Origin: Caulobacter sp.
GTDB taxonomy: Bacteria > Pseudomonadota > Alphaproteobacteria > Caulobacterales > Caulobacteraceae
NCBI RefSeq assembly: GCF_017744445.1
Contig: NZ_JAGIBH010000002.1
Location: 1 to 64,000 of the forward strand
Length of the DNA: 64,000 nt
Direction: 5' to 3'
The translations under genes were made by a program, and so were the position numbers. The notes below the pieces were generated by a model. The model saw only the letters and a program-made list of their open reading frames with translations, was not told the DNA's origin and made no database searches. Below, piece after piece: positions 41,894-50,937 of this stretch; position 1 is the first letter of the stretch; every line of letters starts with the position of its first letter.

Positions 41894-44278
41894 GTGGTAA
41901 AAGAAGACGCCCCGAACTTGGCTTCCGACGAGCACCGTCGAATCCATGCTCTAGTTAGCGCGTGGCTTATCCCTCCGGTTCCACCACCGGCGTGGCGATG
42001 CGCCGTGGCCGCGTTGATCGGCGTGGCCATGGCCGTGCTGATGCGGGTGGCCCTCTTGGGCCTGCACGGCGGCGTAGGGGCCACCCAGCCGTTCTTCCCG
42101 GCCATCATGCTGGTCACGCTGTACGCCGGCTGGCGCTGGGGCCTGGTCCCGCTGAGCGCGGGGGCGGCGTTCGGGTGGTGGCTGTGGACCGACCAGGGCA
42201 CGACCGCGATCTCGGAAGACGAGCTGGCCACCCTGGTCATCTTCCTGCTGTGCGCGGTGATGATCGTGGCCGCCGCCGAGGGCCTGCGCGGCGCCATGCG
42301 GATGCTGGCCCGGGCCCGCGAGGAGCGCGCCGACGCCGAGGCCCGCCTGCGCGTGACCCAGACGGCGGCCGGCGTGGGTCCGTGGGACTACGACATGGTC
42401 AGCGGCGACCTCTTCCTGTCGCCTGGCGCGCGGCGGAACATGGGCGCGCCCGACCATGGCCGAGTGCGGATCGAGGACCTGCCGACCTATGTCCATCCCG
42501 ACGACCGCGAGATGACCCGCGACCGAGTGCGGCGGGCCCTCCAGGGCCTGGAGGAATACGAGGTCGAGTACCGCCTGGCCGACACCAGCCAGGGCGAGCG
42601 CTGGGTGCACGGCCGCGGCGAGGTGATCCGCGACGAGGAGGGCAAGCCGATCCGCATGATCGGCCTGAACTTCGACGTCACCAACCGCCGCCGCGCCGAG
42701 GAACAGGTGCGCGAGAGCGAGGCCCGCTTCCGGAACCTGGCCGACAGCGCCCCGGCCCTTATGTGGGTCTCGCGCCCCGGCGGCATCCGCGAGTTCGTCA
42801 ACAAGGCCTATGTCGAGTTCGCGGGCCTGGACTATGACGGCGCCCTGACCATGGACTGGCGCACGCGGCTGTTCCCCGAGGACCTGCCGAACATCCTGAA
42901 GGCCCAGGTGGCCGGCGAGGCCTCGCGCAAACCGTTCCACCTGGAGGGCCGCTATCGCCGCAACGACGGCGAGTGGCGCTGGCTGAAGTCGTTCTCGCAG
43001 CCGCGCTTCGGACCCGACGGCGGTTTCATCGGCTTCATCGGCATCGCCTTCGACACCACCGACGCCAAGCAGGCCGAGGCCAAGCTGACCGGGGTCAACG
43101 AGCTCCTGGAAGAACGCGTCGAGGCCGCCGTGGCCGAGCGCGACGCCGCCCAGGCCGCCCTCCTCCAGTCGCAGAAGCTGGAGGCCATCGGTCAGCTGAC
43201 CGGCGGCGTGGCCCACGACTTCAACAACCTGCTGACCGTGATCATCGGGGCCCTGGACGTGGTCGAGCGCCACCCGGAAGACGAACGCCGGCGCGAGAAG
43301 ATGATCGGCGCGGCCCTCGCGGCGGCCAAGCGCGGCGAGAAGCTGACCCAGCACCTGCTGGCCTTCGCCCGCCGCCAGCCGCTGAAGCCCGAGGTCTGCC
43401 GCGTCGACCGCCTGATCGCCGAGTGCGAGGGGCTGCTGAAACGCGCCCTGGGCGACGCCTACACCTTCCACCTGCGGCTCGGCGCGGGGGTGCGGGCAGC
43501 CCGGATCGATGCCGGCCAGTTCGAGGCGGCGCTCTTGAACCTGGTCGTCAATGCTCGCGACGCCACCCCGCCCGGCGGCGAGGTCACCATCGAGAGCCGG
43601 CCGGTCACCATCACCCGCAAGCAGGGCGAGCTGGAGCCCGGCCAGTACCTGCGGGTGGCCGTGCGCGACACCGGCGCCGGCATGGACGCGGCCACCATCG
43701 CCCGCGCGGTCGAGCCGTTCTTCACCACCAAGCCCCCCGGCGAGGGCACGGGCCTGGGCCTGTCCCAGGTCTATGGCTTCGCGCGGCAGTCGGGCGGCTC
43801 GGTCGACATCGAGAGCAAGCCCGGCCAGGGCGCGACCGTGGCCCTGCTGCTGCCGATCGACGAAGGCGTCGCCGACGCCGAGACCGCCCCGGTCGTCGAC
43901 CACGTCCAGGCCCAGGTCCCCTCGCGCGTGCTGCTGGTCGAGGACGACCCGCAGGTGGCCGAGCTGGTCGGGGTGATGCTGCACGACCTGGGGCACAGCG
44001 TGGTGCGGGCCGGCGGGGTGGACGAGGCGCTCTCTCGGCTGGCCCAGGACGATGGCATCCAGCTGGTGCTCAGCGACGTGATCATGCCGGGCGGCAAGAG
44101 CGGCGTCGACTTGGCCGAGCAGCTGGCGGCGACGCGGCCGGGACTGCCGGTGGTGCTGTGCTCGGGCTACACGGGCGGGGACCAGGGGCGAGCGCGGGCG
44201 GGGGATTGGCCGTTTATCAGCAAGCCGTTCTCGCTGGAGACCTTGGCGCAGGCGCTAGCGCAGGCGCGGCCGCACTAG
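41894..44278 (+). CDS. Hybrid histidine kinase with membrane and PAS domains
   Basis: 794 residues from GTG 41894, chosen because GGGGAG ends 5 nt before it; an earlier GTG at 41834 lacks such a signal. Four hydrophobic helices at about 20-130 look like a DUF4118/MASE-type membrane sensor. Two PAS/PAC regions (about 150-265 and 275-405) follow, then the histidine box GGVAHDFNNLLTVIIGALDV (His about 441), ATPase boxes (NLVVNARDATPPGG, DTGAGM, GEGTGLGLSQVYG) and a receiver domain (VLLVEDDPQVAELV, with phosphoacceptor Asp about 729 in VLSDVIMPGG). This is a FixL/CckA-like layout; the signal is unknown. Confidence 0.93.
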   Translation: MVKEDAPNLASDEHRRIHALVSAWLIPPVPPPAWRCAVAALIGVAMAVLMRVALLGLHGGVGATQPFFPAIMLVTLYAGWRWGLVPLSAGAAFGWWLWTDQGTTAISEDELATLVIFLLCAVMIVAAAEGLRGAMRMLARAREERADAEARLRVTQTAAGVGPWDYDMVSGDLFLSPGARRNMGAPDHGRVRIEDLPTYVHPDDREMTRDRVRRALQGLEEYEVEYRLADTSQGERWVHGRGEVIRDEEGKPIRMIGLNFDVTNRRRAEEQVRESEARFRNLADSAPALMWVSRPGGIREFVNKAYVEFAGLDYDGALTMDWRTRLFPEDLPNILKAQVAGEASRKPFHLEGRYRRNDGEWRWLKSFSQPRFGPDGGFIGFIGIAFDTTDAKQAEAKLTGVNELLEERVEAAVAERDAAQAALLQSQKLEAIGQLTGGVAHDFNNLLTVIIGALDVVERHPEDERRREKMIGAALAAAKRGEKLTQHLLAFARRQPLKPEVCRVDRLIAECEGLLKRALGDAYTFHLRLGAGVRAARIDAGQFEAALLNLVVNARDATPPGGEVTIESRPVTITRKQGELEPGQYLRVAVRDTGAGMDAATIARAVEPFFTTKPPGEGTGLGLSQVYGFARQSGGSVDIESKPGQGATVALLLPIDEGVADAETAPVVDHVQAQVPSRVLLVEDDPQVAELVGVMLHDLGHSVVRAGGVDEALSRLAQDDGIQLVLSDVIMPGGKSGVDLAEQLAATRPGLPVVLCSGYTGGDQGRARAGDWPFISKPFSLETLAQALAQARPH

Positions 44279-44301
44279 GCGCCTCTTCTCTTCCAAATTC
44301 T

Positions 44302-44404
44302 CTCGTCATCCCGGGCGGCGTAGCCGACCCGGGACCCAGGGGCAGCCGCAGTGCCGTGGCCCCTGGGTCCCGGCTCTCCGCTTCGCTGCGGCCGGGATGA
44401 CGAG
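44302..44404. repeat. 103-bp palindromic element, family C, copy 1
   Basis: Ends are a 13-bp inverted repeat (CTCGTCATCCCGG / CCGGGATGACGAG). Inside are GGGACCCAGGGGCAGCCGC and CCCCTGGGTCCCGGCTC, which pair. The reverse complement occurs at 58868-58970 with one base difference. Both copies are preceded by TCCAAATTCT. Confidence 0.92.
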
Positions 44405-44444
44405 TGTGGTTGAATGAAAAATCAACCCATAGTTACATTGCTAT

Positions 44445-44738
44445 ATGCCACACCAGTCGTTCGTCTACATCCTCGCCAGCGGACGAAACGGCACGCTCTA
44501 CACAGGCGTCACAGCGAACCTCTCCCGACGCGTCTGGGAGCACCGCGAGGGCCAAAGGCAGGGCTTCACCGCCAAGTACGATGTGACGAAGCTGGTCTGG
44601 TACCAGGAGTTCGCCGAGATCGATCAGGCGATCCTGCACGAGAAGCGTATCAAACGCTGGCGACGCGCCTGGAAGCTCGAACTGATCGAGCGTGAAAACC
44701 CGCGGTGGCTGGATCTCTATGAAACGCTGAACTGCTAA
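44445..44738 (+). CDS. GIY-YIG nuclease-superfamily protein
   Basis: 97 residues, the standard size of the small stand-alone members. The defining motif is FVYILASGRNGTLYTGVTAN (here in the form ...YILAS...LYTGVT), followed by NLSRRVWEHREGQRQGFTAK with Arg and Glu positions of the active site, and KLVWYQEFAEIDQAILHEKR. Members of this group (UPF0213-like) are common in bacteria and may act on DNA; cellular role unknown. Located between repeat C1 and the ArsR promoter. Confidence 0.93.
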   Translation: MPHQSFVYILASGRNGTLYTGVTANLSRRVWEHREGQRQGFTAKYDVTKLVWYQEFAEIDQAILHEKRIKRWRRAWKLELIERENPRWLDLYETLNC

Positions 44739-44743
44739 CCCCC

Positions 44744-44796
44744 TTGACCAACCCATAACCCCAGAGTTATACGAAAACCCATAGCCGCTCAGTTAT
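44744..44796 (+). promoter_or_regulatory. Promoter with two ArsR-type operators
   Basis: TTGACC (44744-44749) and TTATAC (44767-44772) are exactly 17 bp apart. Operator-like palindrome ATAAC-N6-GTTAT lies at 44755-44770, between and over the boxes; a second, ATAGC-N6-GTTAT, is at 44781-44796 around the likely start of transcription. The ArsR start codon is at 44805. The double-operator design matches that at 5174-5205. Confidence 0.68.
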
Positions 44797-44804
44797 AAGC
44801 CCCC

Positions 44805-45128
44805 ATGGAAACACCCCACGACACCCTCTTCCGCACCCTCGCCGACCCGACCCGCCGCGCGCTCTTCGAGCGCCTGTGCCGGGACGGCGAACAGACGGTT
44901 GGCGCGCTCACCGCTCAGGCGGGGGTCAGCCAGCCGGCGGTGTCCAAGCACCTGGCGGTGCTGAAGACCGCCGGCCTGGTCGCCGACCGGCACGAGGGAC
45001 GCCAGACGCACTACAGCGCCCAGCTGAACGCCCTGGCCCCGCTGATCGACTGGACGAGCAGGATGGCCGGCTTCTGGGAAGGCCGGTTCGACAAGCTCGA
45101 GGACCTTTTGAACAGGATGGACCAATGA
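44805..45128 (+). CDS. ArsR-family winged-helix transcriptional regulator
   Basis: 107 residues. LFRTLADPTRRALFERLCRD and VSQPAVSKHLAVLKTAGLVA are typical, with no metal-binding Cys pair in the recognition helix. It is the first gene of a four-gene operon and is preceded by two palindromic operators that it most likely occupies. It is a paralogue of the gene at 5210, and each is followed by an AHSA1-domain gene with a 4-nt overlap. Confidence 0.92.
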   Translation: METPHDTLFRTLADPTRRALFERLCRDGEQTVGALTAQAGVSQPAVSKHLAVLKTAGLVADRHEGRQTHYSAQLNALAPLIDWTSRMAGFWEGRFDKLEDLLNRMDQ

Positions 45129-45559
45129 CCCCCACCCTTAGCGAAAATGCCAAGACCGTCGTCATCGAGCGCGACCTGCGCCATCCGCCGGAGAAGCTCT
45201 GGCGCGCCCTGACCCAGCCGCACCTGATGGAGGAATGGCTGATGAAGAACGACTTCCAGCCCCAGGTCGGCCACAGGTTCAACCTGCGCGGCGAATGGGG
45301 CGGCGTTCTGGACTGCGAAGTGCTGACGATCCAGCCCCACAGCAGCCTGTCCTACAGCTGGAACTTCAAGCACGAGGACCCGGCCTACGACCTGACCAGC
45401 GTCGTGACCTTCACCCTCACCCCGACGCCGACCGGCACGCACCTGCGCGTGGAACAGGCCGGTTTCCGCCCCGACCAGAAGCAGGCCTTCGGCGGCGCCC
45501 ATGCCGGCTGGAAGACCTTCCTCGAGAAACTCGACACCCTGCTGGATAAGGAAGGCTGA
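45125..45559 (+). CDS. SRPBCC / AHSA1-domain protein
   Basis: 144 residues. ERDLRHPPEKLWRALTQPHL at residues 14-33 and EEWLMKNDFQPQVGHRFNLR give the AHSA1 signature, and the final helix is AHAGWKTFLEKLDTLLD. It overlaps the ArsR gene (ATGA). It resembles the protein at 5557 only moderately, which indicates an old duplication or separate acquisition of the same module. Ligand unknown. Confidence 0.92.
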   Translation: MTPTLSENAKTVVIERDLRHPPEKLWRALTQPHLMEEWLMKNDFQPQVGHRFNLRGEWGGVLDCEVLTIQPHSSLSYSWNFKHEDPAYDLTSVVTFTLTPTPTGTHLRVEQAGFRPDQKQAFGGAHAGWKTFLEKLDTLLDKEG

Positions 45560-45564
45560 GCGTC

Positions 45565-45765
45565 ATGACCAAGCTGATCCGCCAGACCCACCGCTGGCTG
45601 TCGATCGCCTTCACCGCGGGCGTCCTCGGCTACATCATCGTCATGACCCAGGGCCAGCCGCCCTACTGGGTTGGCCTGTTCGCGCTGATCCCGCTGATCC
45701 TGCTGCTGGCCTCGGGGCTCTATCTGTTCGTGCTGCCGTACGTGCGGCGCGGGGGAAATCGATGA
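45565..45765 (+). CDS. Small two-helix membrane protein
   Basis: 66 residues. Basic start (MTKLIRQTHRWLSIAFTAGV) followed by two hydrophobic helices (LSIAFTAGVLGYIIVM and GLFALIPLILLLASGLYLFV) and a basic end. AAGGAAGG in the end of the upstream gene serves as ribosome binding site. It is third in the ArsR operon and overlaps the next gene (ATGA). No function is known. Confidence 0.78.
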   Translation: MTKLIRQTHRWLSIAFTAGVLGYIIVMTQGQPPYWVGLFALIPLILLLASGLYLFVLPYVRRGGNR

Positions 45766-46469
45766 ACGAAACCGACCTTGATCGGCTGAAGGCCCGCATC
45801 CAGGGGCTGCGCGCCAAGACCACCGACAACGGCTGCACCGAAGCCGAAGCCCTGTCGGCCGCCGCCAAGGTCGCCGAGCTGCTCGACCGCTACGACCTGT
45901 CGCTGACCGACGTCGAAATTCGGCAAGCGCTGTGCGAGCAGCGCGTGTACGAAACGCGCCTCAACAAGAAGATCCCCCTGGGCGACTGCATCGGGGCCAT
46001 CGCGGCCTTCTGCGATTGCCGCGTCTGGCGCGAGAAGACCCCGGCGGGCGATGCGCGGTACGTCTTCTTCGGCCTCCGCGCGGATATCGAGGCCGCGCAC
46101 TACCTGTGCGAACTGGTCGACGGCGCCGTCCGGTTCGAGCTTGGCCGCTACAAGACCACCGCCGAGTATCAGCGGTTTCGGCACGATGAGCGGCACATGG
46201 CGAACGCCTCGTTCATGCTGGGCATGGTCGCGTCCATCGCCGACAAACTGACCGCGATGAAGGCCGGGCGCGATCAGGCCAACAGCGACGCCGGGCGCGA
46301 TCTTGTCGTGCTCAAGTCGGCGGTCGTCGAGGCCGAACTCGACAAACTGGATCTGAAGCTAAGGACCGTGAGCCGCCCCACCCGCATGGTCGCGCCTCAG
46401 GCTTACGAGGCGGGTGGCGCCGCGGGCGCGGTCCTGTCCCTCGACCTCGCGCGCCGGGATGCCGAATAG
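45762..46469 (+). CDS. DUF2786-family protein
   Basis: 235 residues. LDRLKARIQGLRAKTTDNGC with EAEALSAAAKVAELLDRYDL matches the DUF2786 start that is found in phage and plasmid proteins and in some chromosomal operons. The later FFGLRADIEAAHYLCELVDG and MANASFMLGMVASIADKLTA are conserved in the longer versions. Fourth and last gene of the ArsR operon, joined by a 4-nt overlap. Function unknown. Confidence 0.82.
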   Translation: MNETDLDRLKARIQGLRAKTTDNGCTEAEALSAAAKVAELLDRYDLSLTDVEIRQALCEQRVYETRLNKKIPLGDCIGAIAAFCDCRVWREKTPAGDARYVFFGLRADIEAAHYLCELVDGAVRFELGRYKTTAEYQRFRHDERHMANASFMLGMVASIADKLTAMKAGRDQANSDAGRDLVVLKSAVVEAELDKLDLKLRTVSRPTRMVAPQAYEAGGAAGAVLSLDLARRDAE

Positions 46470-46571
46470 CGACCCGCAACCTCCCCACCACAACTGCGCC
46501 TTGATTGCGACAGCGCGGCCATAGTAGACCCCCAGGCATCGCGGGGGCGCGATCGCTTACGGAGTCTGTAA

Positions 46572-48170
46572 GTGTTGTTTCCAGTTCACCGCGCCGGCCA
46601 GGCCGCCGCGGGTTGTTCCTGGCTGCCCCGCGTGACGCCGGCAGCCCTCTCCGCCATCGCTCTGGTCCTGGCCGCGCCGCTCGCGGCCCATGCCGAGGAT
46701 CCGCCCAGGAAGTTCGGCGACACGGTCCTCTCCGACAGCGACGACAACATCACCAACGACAAGACCGTCGACCTGGTCGAGAGCGTCGACTTTGGCGCGG
46801 GCTCGGACCTGGTCACCAACTTCGGGACCATCACGGTCGGCGCCAATGCCACCGCGCCAACCCAGGTCACGCTGATCGGCCTGGACCTGCTGAAGAACGG
46901 CGGCCTGGTCGACCTGCGCAACGGCCATGTCGGCGACGTGCTGACCCTGCCGGACGACTATAACGGCTCGAGCAAGGCGCGCCTGGGCCTGGACGTCAGC
47001 GCCAGCGGCGCCGACCGCCTGGTGGTCGGCGACATCGCCAACGGCAAGACGGCCATCGTGCTGGGCGGCCTGTCGGCCAAGACCGCGACCCTGACCGGCG
47101 ACAAGGGCCCGGTGCTGGTCCAGGCCGGCGCCGGCTCGGCCAAGGACGCCTTCTCCGTCGAGAACGCCGAGATCGGCTTCATCCGCTACAGCATCGTGCA
47201 GGACACCGGAGCCTCGGGCGTCACCTACCGCCTGAAGGGCGTGGCCGGCCAGCGGACCTACGAGATGCTGAAGGTCTCGGAGAGCGTTCGCGACCTCTGG
47301 CGCCAGTCGGCGGACGTCTGGAGCAGCCACGTGGCCGGCCTGCGCGACGCCGGCCACGACGCCAGCGGCGCCGGCGTCTGGGGCCAGGCCTATGGCGGCC
47401 GCCTGGAGCGCGACGACAAGGTCGGAACGGTGGCGCTGGACTACCAGCAGACCACTTATGGCGGCCAGATGGGCGTTGATCTGATCAATGCCGGCATGGA
47501 CGATCGCCGCATCCTGCTGGGCCTGACCGGCGGCTATGCCGACGCCCGCCAGCGCTTCAGCGGCCTGGCCGGCCAGGAGGCCAAGCTGCAGGTCGCCAAC
47601 TTCGGCGGCTATGTGGCCCTGACCCATGGTGGCTTCTTCGTGAACGCCCTGGCCAAGGTCGACCGCCAGTCGATCAAGGTCAGCAATGGCCCGGACGCCC
47701 TCAAGACCGACTTCGACGGGACGGCCTACGGCGCCCAGCTGGAAGCCGGCCTGCGCTCGGGCGGCGACGGCGCCGCCTACGAGCAGCTGCTGAGCGTCAA
47801 CTATGTCAGCGCGCGCCTCGACGACGCGGACGTGTTCTCGCAGAAGCTGGACTTCGACAACGCCACGGGCTTCATCGCCAAGCTGGGCGTGCGCGGTTCG
47901 GTGCAGGGCGAAGCGCTGGGCGGGGTGTTCACCACCTATGGCGCGGCGTTCGTCGGGCATGACTTCACGATCAAGAACGGCCTGACCCTGGTCAGCGGCG
48001 ACCAGAGCGAGCACCTGTCCAAGGACGGCGGCCGCACCTTCGGCCAGCTGACCGCGGGCGTCAGCTACCGCGTCGCCAGTTCGGTGGTCACCTTCGTGGA
48101 AGGCACGGGCGAAGGCGGCGGCGGCCGCTCGGGCGGGTCCTTGCGCCTGGGCATGCGGGTCGGCTTCTAG
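46572..48170 (+). CDS. Autotransporter-type outer-membrane protein
   Basis: 532 residues from GTG 46572 (GGAG 7 nt upstream). A signal peptide with a long basic/hydrophobic start ends at AAHAEDPP (about residue 41). A short passenger with repeated beta-strand units (about 45-235) is followed by a C-terminal domain of about 280 residues (GAGVWGQAYGGRLERDDKVG onward) that has the amphipathic strand pattern and aromatic end (MRVGF) of the autotransporter beta-barrel. It is a type Va-like protein; no protease motif is evident in the passenger. Confidence 0.85.
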   Translation: MLFPVHRAGQAAAGCSWLPRVTPAALSAIALVLAAPLAAHAEDPPRKFGDTVLSDSDDNITNDKTVDLVESVDFGAGSDLVTNFGTITVGANATAPTQVTLIGLDLLKNGGLVDLRNGHVGDVLTLPDDYNGSSKARLGLDVSASGADRLVVGDIANGKTAIVLGGLSAKTATLTGDKGPVLVQAGAGSAKDAFSVENAEIGFIRYSIVQDTGASGVTYRLKGVAGQRTYEMLKVSESVRDLWRQSADVWSSHVAGLRDAGHDASGAGVWGQAYGGRLERDDKVGTVALDYQQTTYGGQMGVDLINAGMDDRRILLGLTGGYADARQRFSGLAGQEAKLQVANFGGYVALTHGGFFVNALAKVDRQSIKVSNGPDALKTDFDGTAYGAQLEAGLRSGGDGAAYEQLLSVNYVSARLDDADVFSQKLDFDNATGFIAKLGVRGSVQGEALGGVFTTYGAAFVGHDFTIKNGLTLVSGDQSEHLSKDGGRTFGQLTAGVSYRVASSVVTFVEGTGEGGGGRSGGSLRLGMRVGF

Positions 48171-48178
48171 CTGGAAAG

Positions 48179-48305
48179 CCCTCTCCCCTTGCGGGAGAGG
48201 GTGGCCCGCAGGGTCGGGTGAGGGGTTGCGCTCCGCTATCCGGACAGGTCTTTCAACCCCTCATCCGTCAGCTACGCTGACACCTTCTCCCGCAAGGGGA
48301 GAAGG
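48179..48305. repeat. Palindromic intergenic repeat, family G
   Basis: CCCTCTCCCCTTGCGGGAGA at the left and TTCTCCCGCAAGGGGAGAAG at the right pair with each other over about 18 bases. Inner segments GGGTGAGGGGTTGCG and CAACCCCTCATCCG also pair. It lies between the autotransporter and TonB receptor genes on the same strand. No second copy was found in the window. Confidence 0.75.
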
Positions 48306-48465
48306 AAAAACAGCTCTTCAAGTAAGTAAGTCCTTCACTGAACCGACATGGAAGAGGCCTATAGCGCGGACGCGCCGGTGGCGGGACGAATCGCCTTCGC
48401 TCCCGCCAGGTCGCCGGCGCTTCACGAAGACGGCCGCCAACGGCCGCGATGAAAGGTCTCTCCCC

Positions 48466-50766
48466 ATGCGTCTCCAATCCCCCAAGCTGGCTCTGCTGCT
48501 GGGCGCGGCTTCCTCGACCCTGGCCTTCGCCGGCGCCGCCCACGCCCAACAAGCTCAGGCTGAAACGACCAGCGCTACCGCCCTGGAAGAAATCGTCGTC
48601 ACCGCCGAGCGCCGCTCGGTAAACCTGCAGAAGGCGCCGCTGTCGGTGGCCGCCGTCTCGGGCGACCAGCTGCGCGCCGTCACCGCCGACGGCGGCGACA
48701 TCCTGGCCCTGTCGGGCAAGGTCCCCAGCTTCTACGCCGAGACCACCACGGGCCGGATCTTCCCGCGCTTCTACATCCGCGGCCTCGGCAACATCGACTT
48801 CTACCTGGGCGCCTCGCAGCCCGTGTCGATCATCCAGGACGACGTCGTCCTCGAGCACGTGGTGCTGAAGTCGAACCCGGTGTTCGACGTCCAGCAGGTC
48901 GAAGTGCTGCGCGGCCCGCAAGGCTCGCTGTTCGGCCGCAACACCACCGCCGGCATCGTCAAGTTCGACACCATCAAGCCCAGCGAAGACCTCAAGGGCC
49001 GCTTCTCGGCCTCGTACGGCAGCTACGGCACGACCACCTTTGACGGCGGCGTCGGCGGCCCGATCGCCGACGGCCTGATGTTCCGCGCCTCGGTCCTGTA
49101 CCAACACCGCGACGACTGGGTGGACAACACCTTCAACGGCGTCAGCGCCGACGGCACCGTCACGCCGAAGAAGAACGCCATGGGCGGCTTCACCGAAAAG
49201 GACGCCCGCCTGCAGGTGCTGGCCAAGCCGAACGACAAGCTGTCGGCCCTGGTCTCGGCCCACGTGCGCTCGTACGAGGGCACCTCGACCCTGTTCCTGC
49301 GCAACGCCATCACCAAGGGCAGCAACAACGTCAGCGTCCCGCGCGACAAGGTCGCCTTCGACGAGGCGGCCAACAACCCGCAGGCCTATGACACCTACGG
49401 CATCTCGGCCCATGTCGACTACGACTTCGGCCCGGTGACCCTGACCTCGATCAGCGCCCTGGAGCACACCAAGGGCTACAGCCGCGGCGACACCGACGGC
49501 GGCGCGGCCGCCAACTTCCCGGTCGGCGGCGTGCCGAACGGCTTTGGCCAGTCGCAAGGCCGCGTCCGCGACCTGGACCAGCTGACCCAGGAAATCCGCC
49601 TGGCCAGCAACGGCGACGGCAAGCTGAAGTGGCAGGTCGGCGGCCTGTACTTCGACTCGCGCGACACCACCGAGTTCGACCAACGCGGCGTGTTCCTGCT
49701 GCCGACCTCGGCCGGCTACAACCCCAACAACTGGGTGCTGCTGAACAACCTCAACACCTCGTGGGCGGTGTTCGGCCAGGCCAGCTACCAGCTGACCGAC
49801 GCCCTGACGATCACGGCCGGCATTCGCGACACCTACGACGCCAAGAAGACCGTCCTGGTGAAGACCTCGAACAACGCCGCCAACGTCTCGACCTACACCG
49901 GCCGTCGCTATGTGCGCCTGGCCGACGAGCAGGTCAGCTGGGACCTGTCGGCCAACTACCAGGTGAACCCGGACGTCAGCCTCTATGCCCGTACGGCCAA
50001 GGGCTTCCGCGGCCCGACCATCCAGGGCCGCTCGGCGGTGTTCAACGCCGACTTCACGACCGCCGACTCGGAAACGATCCAGTCGTACGAAGTGGGCTTC
50101 AAGAGCTTCCTGCTCGACAACACCCTGCGCTTCAACGCCTCGGCCTTCACCTATGAGGTCAAGGACATCCAGCTGAACGGCAATGACTCGAACGGCAACG
50201 GCGTGCTGTTCAACGCCGACAAGGCCCAGGCGTACGGCGTCGAAGCCGACATGGAATGGCGTCCGGTCCAGAACCTGCTGCTGACCGCCGGCGCCAGCTA
50301 CCTGCACAGCGAGATCAAGGACAAGCGCGTCTACGCCCAGGTCTGCGCGCTGAACGGCGTGGTGGTCTGCACGGTCGAAAACCCGACGATCAAGGTGGGG
50401 GCCAACACCTTCGCCCAGATCGACGGCCAGCCGCTGCCGAACGCCCCGAAGTACAACCTGAACTTCACGGCCCGCTACAACATCCCGGTCAGCGACGCCG
50501 GCCGCTTCTTCGTGGCCACCGACTGGAACGTCCAGGGCTACACGAACTTCGTGCTCTACAAGACCAAGGAGTTCTACGCCAAGGGCGCCTTCGAAGGCGG
50601 CCTGAAGCTGGGCTACGAGAACCTGGACAAGGGTTACGAGATCGCCCTGTTCGGCCGCAACATCACGAACGAGAAGAACCTTAAGGGCGTGATCGAGAAC
50701 TACATGGCCGCCGTCTACAACGAGCCCCGCATCGTCGGCGTCTCGCTGAGCGCCAAGCTGAAGTAG
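48466..50766 (+). CDS. TonB-dependent receptor
   Basis: 766 residues from ATG 48466; the open frame upstream is not coding. A signal peptide ends at AHAQQ (about residue 26). A TonB-box-like ALEEIVVTAER follows, then the plug domain (DILALSGKVPSFYAETTTGR and VEVLRGPQGSLFGRNTTAGI) and a 22-strand-type beta-barrel ending in RIVGVSLSAKLK. Similar to receptors for complex carbohydrates, lipids or siderophores in Caulobacter; substrate cannot be assigned. It is followed by two terminator-like hairpins. Confidence 0.96.
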   Translation: MRLQSPKLALLLGAASSTLAFAGAAHAQQAQAETTSATALEEIVVTAERRSVNLQKAPLSVAAVSGDQLRAVTADGGDILALSGKVPSFYAETTTGRIFPRFYIRGLGNIDFYLGASQPVSIIQDDVVLEHVVLKSNPVFDVQQVEVLRGPQGSLFGRNTTAGIVKFDTIKPSEDLKGRFSASYGSYGTTTFDGGVGGPIADGLMFRASVLYQHRDDWVDNTFNGVSADGTVTPKKNAMGGFTEKDARLQVLAKPNDKLSALVSAHVRSYEGTSTLFLRNAITKGSNNVSVPRDKVAFDEAANNPQAYDTYGISAHVDYDFGPVTLTSISALEHTKGYSRGDTDGGAAANFPVGGVPNGFGQSQGRVRDLDQLTQEIRLASNGDGKLKWQVGGLYFDSRDTTEFDQRGVFLLPTSAGYNPNNWVLLNNLNTSWAVFGQASYQLTDALTITAGIRDTYDAKKTVLVKTSNNAANVSTYTGRRYVRLADEQVSWDLSANYQVNPDVSLYARTAKGFRGPTIQGRSAVFNADFTTADSETIQSYEVGFKSFLLDNTLRFNASAFTYEVKDIQLNGNDSNGNGVLFNADKAQAYGVEADMEWRPVQNLLLTAGASYLHSEIKDKRVYAQVCALNGVVVCTVENPTIKVGANTFAQIDGQPLPNAPKYNLNFTARYNIPVSDAGRFFVATDWNVQGYTNFVLYKTKEFYAKGAFEGGLKLGYENLDKGYEIALFGRNITNEKNLKGVIENYMAAVYNEPRIVGVSLSAKLK

Positions 50767-50781
50767 GCGCTTTCCTTCCCT

Positions 50782-50805
50782 GCCCGGCCGATCTCTCGGC
50801 CGGGC
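50782..50805 (+). terminator. Terminator of TonB-dependent receptor gene, first hairpin
   Basis: GCCCGGCCGA-TCTC-TCGGCCGGGC, a 10-bp perfect stem followed within 7 nt by TTTT. It lies 15 nt after the receptor stop codon. Confidence 0.75.
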
Positions 50806-50816
50806 GGCCCCTTTTC

Positions 50817-50842
50817 GCCCCGGAGCCCACAAGCTCCGGGGC
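50817..50842 (+). terminator. Terminator-like hairpin, second in tandem
   Basis: GCCCCGGAGC-CCACAA-GCTCCGGGGC, a 10-bp perfect stem, followed by AATTCTTT. Tandem to the previous hairpin, so reading out of the receptor gene should be blocked efficiently. Confidence 0.65.
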
Positions 50843-50937
50843 AATTCTTTGTCACAGGTCCAAACTCAACCTAGGGATTGTCAGTACGCGCATTTGGGGA
50901 TTAGGCTTGGCCGGTAACAGTCAACCGGAGTCCTGCC

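Noticed and set aside
41951..43996. 681-residue antisense frame over the hybrid kinase
   Set aside because: Shadow of the kinase; composition is His/Gln/Gly/Ala rich and has no family features.
48268..50844. 858-residue open frame antisense to the TonB-dependent receptor
   Set aside because: Low-complexity Gly/Val/Asp/Arg sequence without any domain; it is the GC-rich shadow of a clearly coding gene.
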